Made by a program: the position numbers and the translations under genes. 64,000 bases of DNA, from positions 3,906,001-3,970,000 of the forward strand of contig OZ251223.1 in the NCBI GenBank assembly GCA_965240325.2. The letters are read 5' to 3'. The notes under the pieces were generated by a model. That model saw only the letters and a program-made list of their open reading frames with translations. It searched no databases and was not told the DNA's origin. Positions 51,256-61,859 of the stretch are shown piece by piece. The stretch is from Rebecca billardiae RCC1528 (taxonomy: Eukaryota; Haptophyta). Every line of letters starts with the position of its first letter. The stretch's first letter is position 1.

Positions 51256-52122
51256 TCACACCGATGCCCTGCGCCGCCGCATAATTGGCACATACAGCTT
51301 CGAAAGCCCCCGTGCGTACAGCGCATGCTCGGGAGGCTGGACCGGAAACACGCTCACCTCGACAAGCTGGAAGCCCGTGAGCACATCTACGGCTGACAGG
51401 GCGGACGCGTCGCATAGGTAGCCAGTGACACGGCATCCAACGCGCGTCTTCGGCAGCACCCTGCGGAGGAAATCGATCCACCTACCATACATGGGAATGT
51501 CGTGGCCATTCGAGGCCAGGGGGAAGTCGTCAAAGAACACCGCATCGAAATGTCCATCTGGGATGCGCGCGAGCACCTCCTGCCAGGTGCCATCGATCAC
51601 GCGGACAGCGCGACCTTCTCCACCGTGGTGGTTCTGGATGAATGGGGTGGCGAGCTCATCGAGAACTGTTCGATCGCATTCGATGATAGTGTGTGACCGC
51701 GGCCATGCAGCTTGGATAGCAGCAGCGGAGTACCCGAGACCGAAGCCGATCTCCAGCACGTCGTCGCGCTCAGAAAGTGAGAGCGCGCGTACTAGCGCCT
51801 CCATGTACGGCTTCTCCCACCTCATCATCACTTGCTTGGTCCACCCTTCTGTCGGCATTCCCTGCGCGAGCACCAGCTGCTCGCAGCCATCGCTGTCAGT
51901 GACAATTCGGCACCTCGGCGCCGTAAGGTCGACGACGGCCGCCACGGCGCACTGAATGATGCGCAGCAAATCAAGTGAGAGGCTCTCATCGCCACGCCGG
52001 ACGCAGGCTTCAGATGCAGCCAACAGAGCGGAAAGCTCCGCCCGGGAAGCGCTTGGCTGGAGCGTGCCGGGCGCCATGCTGCGGAAAGCGCCGCCGGAAA
52101 ACGAGGGTGGCGCGGGCGTCAT
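51256..52122 (-). CDS. SAM methyltransferase, GAMT/RMT2-like
   Basis: 288 residues, one exon. QVMMRWEKPYMEALVRALS followed by DDVLEIGFGLGYSAAAIQAA is the signature of the guanidinoacetate N-methyltransferase / arginine methyltransferase RMT2 group (RWExPYM, then the SAM motif ExGxGxG). HTIIECDRTVLDEL has the acidic residue that holds the SAM ribose; DGHFDAVFFDDFPLAS is motif post-II. The N-terminal 100 residues are helical with Cys/Asp residues and may be an accessory region. Product could be methylated guanidino compound or arginine; specificity is not fixed by sequence. No leader; probably cytosolic. Confidence 0.78.
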   Translation of the reverse strand: MTPAPPSFSGGAFRSMAPGTLQPSASRAELSALLAASEACVRRGDESLSLDLLRIIQCAVAAVVDLTAPRCRIVTDSDGCEQLVLAQGMPTEGWTKQVMMRWEKPYMEALVRALSLSERDDVLEIGFGLGYSAAAIQAAWPRSHTIIECDRTVLDELATPFIQNHHGGEGRAVRVIDGTWQEVLARIPDGHFDAVFFDDFPLASNGHDIPMYGRWIDFLRRVLPKTRVGCRVTGYLCDASALSAVDVLTGFQLVEVSVFPVQPPEHALYARGLSKLYVPIMRRRRASV

Positions 52123-52253
52123 CAGTCTAACGGTCTATTACTCCTTATTGCGTACATCAATACTGTAACTACTCCTATACTCTTACCCAGTACTAAGCTA
52201 CTGCTATAGCTGATACCGCCGCCGCTATATCATCATCAGTACTCCGAGTCCGA

Positions 52254-55200
52254 CTAGGTTTGGACCAGAAGCGGCAGCCACCGTAGTGCGACCCCTGCCC
52301 ACGTCTCATCGCGCAGCGCCTGCGTCTGCACGCTCTTCCGCGCCGCACACTGCGCGACTGGGTCAGCGAGCAGCTCGGCGACGAGCTGTGCCGCGCGCAC
52401 TTGCGTGTCGCGCGCAGCAGCATCGCCGTCCACCTTCAGGCAGTAGTCCTTGGCTGCGTCTCCAAATACGCCCACAGTTGAAGTGACCGGCACGCATCCG
52501 ACTGCGGCGGATTCGCGGACTGAGATGCAGTCCACCTCGGGCCAGTCGCCGACGTAGTAGTGCACGGCCGCGCGCGCCTTTGCAGTGAGGAGATCGCGCT
52601 GGCCCACGCGCCCATGCACGACGACGCGAGTCGACGCGCGCAGCAGAGCGTCCAGGCGGGCGCGGTACGCGTCCGCGCCCGGCTTGAGTGCCCGATGGGC
52701 TTGCCAGCCGTAGTACACGTGCAGCTCGGCAGTGGGCACGGCGGCGCACACGATCGGCCAACCGTGCACGAGCATGTGCTCGAGGCCACGGTCGTACGCC
52801 GACGCGTAGATCGCGATGGGCGGGCGCGCCGCGTCGACCGAGCCCTCTGGCGACTCAGGTGACACGCCGGTCGCACCGAGCTCCTGGCGAGGAGGCGCCA
52901 GCTCAGGATCGTAGCCGTTGGGGATGACAGCGACGTGGGCGAGAGAGCGCACCCGCCTCGGCAACGCCGAGCGGTGGAAATGGGAGCGCGTCACTACGGC
53001 GGCGCCCGACGGCACATGGAACGCGCACGTGGTGTCCGGCTCCGCGCGAGCAGCAGCGCGAGCTTGCGGACCGACGTGGCCGCCATGCTCGGACGCGCGG
53101 CCATCAGAGCCGGTGGCGCCGCCGGACGTGTTGCCCTCGGCGCCGCCGAGCGCGCGGAGCCGGGCGTCGGTGAGCTGCTCCGGCAGTGGCATGTCGTGAA
53201 GGTCCAGGAGGATCCGGCGCGCGCGCAGCGGCAGCTCGAGCAGCTCGGCGGAGCGCCAGGCGATCAGGCAGTCAAACTCATCGGCCAGGTTGAAGTGCGA
53301 TGCGTCCACCACGGTCACGCCGCGCCACGGCGCGCCCGCGGGGCCGGCGGCACACGCGGGCTCGCCCGGGGCCGCGCGGAGGTAGAGCACCACCGTGACG
53401 CCCGCCGCCGCCCACGCGGCGCATAGCTGCAGAGCGGCCGTCTCCGCCCCGCCAAGCCCACTCTCTAGCCGGCCCGGGCCCCATGGCTCTGGTGGCTGCC
53501 CCGTGTAGTAGGCGACACTCGGCCGCGGCCAGCGCCGGGCGCGGCTCGGGTCGCCGTGCGGGTGCGTGAAGTGCCGCGCCTCTGTGCGCACGAGCGCGCG
53601 CAGCAGCCTGCTCGAGGCCGATGCGCTGGCGCACAGCGGCATGCCTGAGCGCGGCTGCGCCGATCCGTCGCCCCGGGCCGCAGCGCTCGCTGCCGCCAGC
53701 CTCGGGAGCAGCCGTGCGCGCACAGCGGCAGAGGCGGCGGGCGAGACCTCGCAGATGGCCGCGAGGGCGCATGCGCTGCGCTCGGCGAGAGCACGCGCTT
53801 CGTCGGCTGCACTATGGGTGTGCGCGCACGCGGCGTCGAGCGCGGCTTCGAGAGCGCTCGACAGCGCCGTGACGTGCCCACGCAACCGCAGGGCCTCGCG
53901 CAGCCGCCAGTCGCTCGTAAGGCACGCATTGCGCAGAGCGCCTGCAGCGGCGGCCCGCACTCGGCCGTCCGGGTGGCTGAGGGCCTCCGCCAGCGGCGCG
54001 CCCAACCGCGGCGGGACCGACGGCTCGCCGGCGGGCGGTGTGCCAGGGGATGAGCCGTCAGAGTCGGCCTCGAGCTCTGCCTCAAGCTCAGCGCGTAGGA
54101 AGTGCTGGCCCTCCTCGGTGCGCAGCACGGCCTGCATCGCCTTGGTGCATGACAGCAGTGCTGCAGTGGCCGGCGCACCGCGGCCGGGCGTGTGCGTCGC
54201 GCCACTCCCTTGCGCGCGGCACAAGGCGCACATAGCCGCCATCGCCGCGCGCAGGCTCTGCACGCCACCAGACTGCGCCACCGCCCTCTTGGCACCGTCG
54301 TGCTCGAAGCACAGCTCCACCAGGATGGCTGCAGATGCCTCGACCACCCGCAGAAGCGCGTCGATCGTGCCCGGGACAGCCACAGCCACCGAGGTGGCCG
54401 GGCCGTCGTCGGTGCGCGCCACTGCATCTGGCGCACGCCCGGGCGCACCGCTAGCCGTCGGTGCTGCTGCAGCAGTCGCCGCGTCCGCAAGCCAGGCCAG
54501 GGCTGCCACGTGCACGCCGACCTCTGCGCCGATCAGTCGGTCAATGAGTGCACGCCGCGCAAGCTGCTCGCCTGGTACCGCGTCTCCAAGCCCTGCGAGA
54601 GTGCGCAGGACAGCATGGGCCTCGCGCAGGGCCGCGGCCGCCTGCGAGCGCGTCAGTGCTTGGCCGGGGGCAAGGAGCGCACGTACGCGCACGTACGCAT
54701 CTTCAGCCCGCGGCATGCCCGTCGGCGCGACAGTGGGCTGCGCGTGGTGAGGCGGCTGCGCGACGGCCGCTGGCAGCGCACGCGCGAGCGTCGAATGGAG
54801 CCGATGGAGCGCAGTGGCCTGCTCCAGCCTCGCCTCTGCGGCTGCGCGGAGCTCGGGATCGAGGCTGTCGCCGGTCTGTTTCGGGGCAGCGCGCTCCGGT
54901 GCTGGCCGACGTGACTGCGGCACGCGCCGCGCCACGTGCGCCGCGTACAGGTCGGCGTCGGCGCGCGGCAGCCATGCAGGAGGCGTGAGCGACGGCCGCA
55001 CGGCGGACACGTCCATCGCCGCCCACTCGTGCGCAAAGCCGCGCTGCCGCACCGTCATGAACGTTGGGCCGTCCACACGCGCGCCTGCCGGGCTCTGAGC
55101 ACCGATGGTCTCACGCACGCGCGCGGTCATCGCGCGGTCGAGAAGCACGTGCCGGTATTGCCGCGGTCGCAGGTGCTGTGGCAGCGGCGTCTGCGACGTG

Positions 55201-55778
55201 AGGACACTCAGCATGTCCACGTCCTCGCACGGCGTGTCGGGAAACCCGAGCGAGCTCGACTCTGCGAGGAGGCTGCGGCGGAGCATCACCGTGCCCGGAT
55301 TGCCCAGGTGGCGCGAGAACACCCCACTCCCCGCGTCGTCCAGAGTCCGGTATCGCACCACCTGCTCGCACACGTCGAGCTCGCACACGCAGCCCACCTG
55401 GACGGAGCACACATCAGCGTGCTCTGATCGCAGCGCTTCGAGCTGACACCACAGCGAGTCGTTGGAGCGCCAGTCGTCGTCGTCGCAAAACACCAGCAGC
55501 TCACCACGTGCTAGCTCGAGAGCAGCGTTGCGCTTGAGACGCATGCCGCGGGGCCCGGCGTCGGGCACGCTCAGGTATCGGACGCGCGTATCGCACAAAA
55601 ACTCGCTGATGTTGTCACGCACGGAGCCAGGCCCATCTAGAACAAGCACCTCGAGGCGCCATGAACGCGGCAGCTGCTGTGCAAGAGTGCTTCGAAGAGT
55701 CCGATGCAGCAGCGGCAGCCGCTCCTCTCGCTCGCACGTCATGACCACGGCGGAAACCAGCCCGCCGCCATCAATCAT
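52254..55778 (-). CDS. Large fused glycosyltransferase: GT2 + helical middle + GT4-like
   Basis: 1174 residues in one exon. Residues 8-230 are a GT-A, GT2-type domain: LVSAVVMTCEREERLPLLHR at the start, EVLVLDGPGS, and ELLVFCDDDDWRSNDSLW with the DDDD metal motif (99-102). Residues about 310-740 are Ala-rich helices with armadillo/HEAT flavour (VHVAALAWLADAATAA, ALSHPDGRVRAAAAGALRNA). Residues about 770-1174 are a GT-B, GT4-like domain: VAYYTGQPPEPWGPG, SGLGGAETAALQLCAAWAAA, AVIPNGYDPELAPP, IYASAYDRGLEHMLVHGWPI, ELHVYYGWQAHRAL, VHGRVGQRDL and EVDCISVRESAAVGCVPVTS. No signal peptide or membrane segment is seen, so cytosolic-face glycosylation is likely. Two catalytic folds in one chain suggest sequential sugar additions. 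Confidence 0.83.
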   Translation of the reverse strand: MIDGGGLVSAVVMTCEREERLPLLHRTLRSTLAQQLPRSWRLEVLVLDGPGSVRDNISEFLCDTRVRYLSVPDAGPRGMRLKRNAALELARGELLVFCDDDDWRSNDSLWCQLEALRSEHADVCSVQVGCVCELDVCEQVVRYRTLDDAGSGVFSRHLGNPGTVMLRRSLLAESSSLGFPDTPCEDVDMLSVLTSQTPLPQHLRPRQYRHVLLDRAMTARVRETIGAQSPAGARVDGPTFMTVRQRGFAHEWAAMDVSAVRPSLTPPAWLPRADADLYAAHVARRVPQSRRPAPERAAPKQTGDSLDPELRAAAEARLEQATALHRLHSTLARALPAAVAQPPHHAQPTVAPTGMPRAEDAYVRVRALLAPGQALTRSQAAAALREAHAVLRTLAGLGDAVPGEQLARRALIDRLIGAEVGVHVAALAWLADAATAAAAPTASGAPGRAPDAVARTDDGPATSVAVAVPGTIDALLRVVEASAAILVELCFEHDGAKRAVAQSGGVQSLRAAMAAMCALCRAQGSGATHTPGRGAPATAALLSCTKAMQAVLRTEEGQHFLRAELEAELEADSDGSSPGTPPAGEPSVPPRLGAPLAEALSHPDGRVRAAAAGALRNACLTSDWRLREALRLRGHVTALSSALEAALDAACAHTHSAADEARALAERSACALAAICEVSPAASAAVRARLLPRLAAASAAARGDGSAQPRSGMPLCASASASSRLLRALVRTEARHFTHPHGDPSRARRWPRPSVAYYTGQPPEPWGPGRLESGLGGAETAALQLCAAWAAAGVTVVLYLRAAPGEPACAAGPAGAPWRGVTVVDASHFNLADEFDCLIAWRSAELLELPLRARRILLDLHDMPLPEQLTDARLRALGGAEGNTSGGATGSDGRASEHGGHVGPQARAAARAEPDTTCAFHVPSGAAVVTRSHFHRSALPRRVRSLAHVAVIPNGYDPELAPPRQELGATGVSPESPEGSVDAARPPIAIYASAYDRGLEHMLVHGWPIVCAAVPTAELHVYYGWQAHRALKPGADAYRARLDALLRASTRVVVHGRVGQRDLLTAKARAAVHYYVGDWPEVDCISVRESAAVGCVPVTSTVGVFGDAAKDYCLKVDGDAAARDTQVRAAQLVAELLADPVAQCAARKSVQTQALRDETWAGVALRWLPLLVQT

Positions 55779-56720
55779 GACCCGCCTGCTGTACGACGTG
55801 CGCGGCCGCTTCGGAGGCCGGAGGCATCACGACATGGGCGCCATCGTTGCCGACTCGTCGGGCGGGGGCACAAGGGTTGCTCAGTGCTTAAACTCAATGT
55901 CAATTCGGCGCAACCCAACGTTCAAGTCATTGAATCCAACGATGCACAAGCTACCTAGGCTGTCCGTCTCTACACTACTGTTTCTTAGAGTCGGACAGAG
56001 CCAGCAGACCAGGCGGGGCGGACAGGCTACAAACTGCCAGTACAGTTTACTATGTTTTATACTATGTTTTAACGTGCACACTTGGTTAAGGCGTGATTGA
56101 CGCCATCCAACACTGCACAAAGACACCGCCACAAAACAGACCGGCGCACGGGCAGGTGAGGGGCGCGTTGCAGCACCTCATCGAGGCGGCCATTGCAGCA
56201 AGCGGCCGCCCCGCGCTCGGAGGCACGCGCTCGAGAGCGCGCTCTGACACCACACAGGGAGGGTGCTGCACCTGGATGTCGTATCCCAGCCACCTCGAGA
56301 GTGCAGCCCCGCCAAACACCTGCCTGCAGCTTACCTCGATTAAGACACCGCAAATCGGACGGGCACAATTAGGTGAGAGGTGCGTATTGCCGGACAGTCT
56401 CATCGAGGCGGCCCGGTTGCGGCAAGAATGACCGCCCCGAGCTCGGAGGCACGCCCTCCGGAAAGTGCGCCCTGCACCACACAGGTGAACTGCTGCACCT
56501 GGTATGATAATAAAAAAAATAGAATCAGCCATCACTGATCACCTTGAGTCCTTGAGCTCTAGACGGAGCTGCTGGCAGCACGGCAGCGCCACCTGCTGTC
56601 ACCCGACCTGCCTGCGCTGTGCACAGTGATGCGCTGTAATGATGAAGCAGTGTTATTCGTCCGCGGATTCGTGATGTAAATAGCGACGAGATAGGATATG
56701 AATAATAAGTTTTGAAGTAT
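55779..56720. other. Intergenic with a duplicated 125-bp block
   Basis: Blocks at about 56158-56283 and 56380-56505 share CTCATCGAGGCGGCC, GCTCGGAGGCACGC, CACCACACAGG and CTGCTGCACCTGG-type stretches, spaced 222 bp. No gene. Confidence 0.5.
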
Positions 56721-56722
56721 AT

Positions 56723-58200
56723 GACCGCGTTCCGCGGTCCTTTTCCGTAGAACGAACGTAGTTCGGGGCCCGCGGTGGCGGTGCACCCTCCGTCGCGCAG
56801 TCGTCTAACTCTATTCAATTTCACTATTGTCCGATTCGGACAGACCTGAGGCTGAGAGTGAGACCAGTAATGGCACGGTTGGCATGCCCGTACAACTACT
56901 GATGTAACGATTTTTTTCCGGCGGCGCTACCATCGGCGACGGCTTCATGGGCGGTGACAGCTGGCGGGCGTCAATCTCGCCTGCCTGAGCTGTGTGCGTC
57001 TCTTATTCTTAGTAAACTGTAGCAGTAGACTCCAGCGGCGCGCCGCCGCCTCGGCCGCGCCGGGCCGCCGGGGCGCCCGGGGCCGGGCGGGCCCAGTCGC
57101 AGCCGCCGCCGCGGCGCCGATATTGTGTACAGGCGGATGCGACGAGGCGTGATCGACGCATGAGCGCGACTCCACGTGCACGCCAGGCCACGCGGAGCAG
57201 ACAGCCAGGGAGCACGGTGCGGGGCCGCGGATTCGTTCGGGCCGCTGCGCCTGCTGCTGACCGCGCTGTCCCGTCACCGCGCGCCGGCAGCGGCCACGGG
57301 ATAGATGATTTGCACTGGTCCGAGTAGGGTTCGACCAGCGCCTGCGCGACGGCCGACAGGCGGGCGCGAGGCGTGATCGACGCATGAGCGCAACTCTACG
57401 TGCACGCCAGGCCACGCGGAGCTGACAGCCAGGGAGCACGGTGCCGCGGTGCGAGGCGAGGCCGCGGATTCGAGCCGAGCAGCCACAGCACCGGTGCCTT
57501 CGCGCGCGCCGCGCGTGGACCGGGTGACACACCTCGGTCAGGCTCGGCACGCGTCGCAGAGGCACGGCCAGCTCTGGGAGCGTCGCGCACCACCGTCGCC
57601 CGCGCTGCTCGTCCTCCTATGTCCGTCCGTCCAGCGCTAGACAGACTTGCCGGCTGGCGGGCTGATGACCCAGCCATTTCAACTTTCATGCAAGCATGCC
57701 GCTCTGCGCATCGATGGGACACGCGTGCGGAGGCGCGTGGCGGCGCACTCGAGGTGAGCAGGGCGCGAGGGGAAGACTGACGTCCGCGGGACCCCGCCAC
57801 CACTGCCCGCTGCCCAGGCGCCGTGTGTCACGGCAGCGTACAGACAGTACCGTCGCCTGCTCGGTTAGTCCGTCTTCCGTGGGAGACCCCGGGAAGGCAT
57901 GACGAGGGGGGCGCGTGGTGAAGTCGGAGACTCAGATGTCGATCAGTCCGCCATCAGGCGCCGCTGCCCCCGTGCTTGCGAGAGCCCGAAAGGGCGGCTC
58001 GGGCCTGCCGCGGCCGGTCGCGGGCGGCACGCGCGGTGCACGATTCCGCGCGCAGGCATCGATGATCGATCGATAGGGCGGCGGGGGCGCGCGGGGTTCA
58101 GAGTGAGCGGGGCACGAACGCGATGTCGACGGCCGTCGGGGCCCACCACAGCCGCGCGCTCCAGACGCCACTCGCCGCGCGCACCTCGTGAGACGTGCTC
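56723..58200 (+). repeat. Repeat D, copy 2
   Basis: Direct relative of 20003-21050 starting with the GACCGCG-TTC-CGCGGTC hairpin. A 115-bp block (56908-57022) shared with 40148-40275 is inserted near its start. The tandem GGCGTGATCGACGCATGAGC blocks are at about 57148 and 57371. Confidence 0.65.
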
Positions 58201-58293
58201 GGCATCATGTCCACGTGAGCGGCAAAAAAGTGGCCTCGAGCCTGCTCAGGCCTGCTCTTAAAGTGCGCACAACTGGCTCGCCAGAGGGCAAAA

Positions 58294-58594
58294 CATTATA
58301 ATGTATGAAAACGAAGCGGTGCAAATGATGTTCTCCAGTATAGTGGATACGACCCCGACGAAGCGATTTTATGCCTGCGTGAACCATACATATGAATACG
58401 AAGCGCGGTGCATTATAATGTATGAAAACGAAGCGGTGCAAATGATGTTCTCCAGTATAGTGGATACGACCCCGACGAAGCGATTTTATGCCTGCGTGAA
58501 CCATACATATGAATACGAAGCGCGGTGCAAATGTTCTCCAGTAGTGAATACGACCCCGACGAAGCCAATATATATCGGTTGGTTACTTCGCTGA
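58294..58594 (+). repeat. 117-bp tandem repeat with an open frame
   Basis: Two exact 117-bp units start at 58294 and 58411, followed by a partial third. 117 is a multiple of three, and a plus-strand frame (58301-58594) reads through all of it, giving a 39-residue repeat with MYENEAVQMMFSSIV and DTTPTKRFYACVNHTYEYEA. Each unit is itself two diverged halves. Whether it is translated is unknown. Confidence 0.7.
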
Positions 58595-58679
58595 TCCCGT
58601 AAGGACGTGCAAAAATAGCCTCAAAGAAGCTGACGCTTGTATTGGACTTGTAACCGTCCTACTTCACACAGAAGTGAAC

Positions 58680-58914
58680 TCTCAACTCTCACGCCCGGCC
58701 GTCCACGATTGATTATAGGGGAATGTCGTGGACGCGGTTTTTTTCTCCGTGATGCATCTGTAGAGAGGGTCTCAAAATTCGAAACTCGGTCTCCGCCAGC
58801 CCTAAAAATCGGCCCCCGCGTCCCTTTTTCTTGATCAAAGATCTTTTTGAAACGTGGTTCCGGCCCGCTGGTGCGGGCTCCACGCTGCGCGCTCCGCCCT
58901 GCACCGCGGGCCAT
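58680..58914 (-). repeat. Dispersed repeat F1 (minus copy)
   Basis: Same blocks as 2585-2743: CAAAATTCGAAACTCGGTCT, CCTTTTTCTTGATCAAAGAT, GAAACGTGGTTC and CTGCACCGCGGGCCAT. Confidence 0.7.
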
Positions 58915-59130
58915 TACGCCGTCGTCATCGATCTGACGGAATCGCCCGCAGCCTACGCACTCGGGAGTCAGCAGCACCTCATCAGCATCACTCATTGTCT
59001 CATATCCGAGTACGATCTCATTCTCAGGAGTCAGGGTCCATCGCGTCATCGAGTGACACTACAGTAGGAGACTGAGTGCAGCTCAGCACGTATGACATAC
59101 GTCGGCCACGGTCACTACAGTCAGCTACGG

Positions 59131-61435
59131 TTAGGCGCGCTGAGTGCAGGACGACCCAGCAGCAGTGCGCTTCGCCGGAAGCCCGAAGCTTCTGTGCAGC
59201 TCCTCTGGGCCGCGCAGTCGCTGCGTGCCATTGTACAGCCCATGGCACGTGAACGCATTGCCCTCGATAATTGAGCTCTCGTCGCTCGAGATGGCTGCCT
59301 TGGCCACTTTCATCAGTGATTCAGGTATGACTCGAGTGATGTTGGGAATCAGCGTGAGCACCTTGGAAGTGGACAAGAACGGCCCACACATGTTCATCAT
59401 GCGCTGCTTGGGGTACTGCGATGCAGGGCGGGGGACAAGGGCAGGCGGTGGTTGATGGTTAGTTCGGGCAGAGTTGCTGTGGTGAGGAGCGCTGGGCGGC
59501 TGCTGCGCGCATGGGCGCGCGCGCACATAGAACACAAAATCGATGCACATCTCTGCCTCCGACTTGAAGCCAAACGCCAGCCTCTTCTCGTGTGCCACTT
59601 TCTCTGGCACGCGAAACGTGCAGTCCACCGTCCACCAGTCGCCGCGCTCGATCGTCGAGCCAGCTCCCACCGAACGGGCCTCCGGCGCAGAAGACGCCCC
59701 AAAGTCGAAGTACTCCATGCTGTCCGAGCGCTTCACGCGGCCAGACGCGTCGTACTGCGTCGTGATCATGTGTGAGCCATAGGCGTGCATGTGCAGCCCC
59801 CGGCGGAAGATGGTGAGGCTCGGCACCTTCACCTTGTCCATCGTGCACCTCGACGGGCAAACGTACGTGAAGCGGTTCATGCCGGCCCCTACCGGTAGCC
59901 CAGCTGAGGCCACTGCAGGGTCTCCCAGCTGGAGCACTCCTACGTCGTACTTGCGCAGCTTGGTCGTGATGTACAGGTCGACGCCTGAAGAGTCGTACAC
60001 CAGCTCGCCGGGCGCAATCTCGTAGTGGAACTGGGGCCATGGTCACGCGGCGCACGGCGCGCAGGTGGTCGGTCAGTTGTAAGCAGGGGCTCAGCATGGG
60101 CAGGGCGCTCGCTAGCTGCACTTGCGCGTGGCCATGTCGCACCTGCAGCGTGAATGAGCGGTAGTTTCCCTCTCCAACCCGAATGCCCGCCTCGGCCGGC
60201 GTGATCAGCGGCCCGACACCCTTCGTCCAGAACCATAGGTCGTCCGCGTAGTACTCGCTCACCATCTTGATGCACGGCACCTCCGAGCCCTTGAAGCCAA
60301 AGTGATGGATGACGCGCACGTTCTCGGCAGGCCTGATGTGCGCATCAATCGCCACGATGTGGAAGGCCTGGTTCTTGAGAAGCGCCGGCACAGACTTGGC
60401 GTCGAAGCACACATTGGTGTACATGCCTGCCGTGTCCTCCGTCATCCGCTGGATGGGCTTGTTCTGGCTCGCGAGGGTGACCACCTGCACGGTCGGGTCC
60501 GCCTTGAGATTGACGAGTGGATCGTACACGCACGTGCGCGCGTGAAAGCGCAGCTGGGAAACGATGAGTGCGTCGTTGTGATCGTGCTGCCCCGGTGGCG
60601 CCTGCGCGTGCTTGGCGGAGTACGTGCCGACTCCCGCCATCATCACGACCTTGGTCGGCAGCCACGGCATCTCACCATCGACCTCAAAGTCGCGGTCCTG
60701 CGTGCGGTCGTCAGAGCGTTCGGCGCGGCTGAACCTGACAGTGGCTCGCAAGCCTCCGTCTGCCGTCGGCTCAGCCTGTGCTCGGACAAGGTGCCAATCC
60801 GAGCATGTATCAGGGATGAGGTGCGGCGTCTCGCGCGTGTGTGCGTCCATCAATACCCCGGTGGACGACTGGTAGTACGCAATGTCAGCGCCCAGCATCC
60901 GGCCCGCCTCGCCGAGCCCGAAGAGGGCCCACCATCCCTTGCTCTTCGCCACGACCGCAGCTTTGGCGTCGAAGTGGGCGACGAGCAGCAGGCCGACCTT
61001 GCGCTTGCCGCACGCCGTGCGCTCAGGCAGCGGCGGCGGGCGGCCCGTCGGGCGCGGTGGGACGCTCACCTTGCTGCTCGACCGACTGCGGGTGCTGGCG
61101 CCGCCCTCGCGTGGCTTGGAGGCCCAGCGCAGACGTGCGCGAGCGAGAGGTCCTTTCCGCGCGAGTGGCGTGGATGTGGCGTCCGGTGCGTTCTCCGTCG
61201 ATTGCAGCGCTCGCCCAAACGGCGCGTTGCCTTGCACATCTGCAGTGCGCACCTGAGCCTCGCGCTCGAAGTCGCACTGCGCCCGAGCGTCAAAGGCCCA
61301 GTGCAGCTCGATGCTGGGCTCGTGGGTGCGCGTGAAGACGGCCTGGCAGGTGTAGCCGGGCACGTTCGACGGGCCCAGCGAGTCGGGCGCGGAATGTCCG
61401 AGCAGCAGTGCGACAAGCGGGATGTTGGGCACCAT
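59131..61435 (-). CDS. DOMON plus copper type II monooxygenase (DBH/PHM-like)
   Basis: Exons 61435-60143, 60030-59527 and 59415-59131 (693 residues). Introns 60142-60031 (112 bp) and 59526-59416 (111 bp) are gtgcga..ccag and gtgcgc..gcag, phase 0. Start MVPNIPLVALLLGHSAP is a signal peptide. DOMON domain: SIELHWAFDARAQCDF, WWALFGLGEAGRMLGADIAY. Copper domains: VRVIHHFGFKGSEVP (CuH His-His), LTIFRRGLHMHAYGSHMITT (CuM HxH), GDWWTVDCTFRVPE, then SEAEMCIDFVFY-YPKQ across the intron, with the CuM methionine as in dopamine beta-hydroxylase and peptidylglycine hydroxylase. These enzymes hydroxylate with O2, copper and ascorbate in the secretory pathway. A disordered 95-residue stretch in the DOMON part may hide a further 72-bp intron (60998-61069, gtgagc..caag). 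Confidence 0.88.
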
Positions 61436-61859
61436 CGTACCCCCCGCGGCGGGCCTGGGCGCAAATCGAGAGACCCGCTGCTGAGACTCTGGTCCGAGAG
61501 GCAGGCGCACCCGCAGAGCTTAAAGTACTTACAGAGTACAGTGTAGCTCCCGCGCACCAGGGCCGTGTCCCGCGGCTCGCCAGCGTCGTTGCATGCGGCG
61601 TCTCAACATCTCCGCGCCTATCAATGTATCATCCGCCTACAGTGAGTACAATAGTCTGGCTGCCCAGGCGCCACTGGACAGCTGCGGCACTGCGCAGTGC
61701 GGCGCACCCTCCCTTGGCGGCGGCGGCGCGGTGAGAGGGGAAGAGAAAAATCATCACGCAAATAAAATAGCTTGCTGGACTTCCGGCGGGCGGACAACCT
61801 TCCTCCGCCTTCCCGCTTCGGCTTGGTCAGCCTCCGTCCGCCATCCTGTCGTTGTGAAG

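Noticed and set aside
53566-54750. 394-residue plus-strand frame within the fused glycosyltransferase
   Set aside because: Antisense shadow; Ala/Ser/Arg-rich with no recognisable domain.
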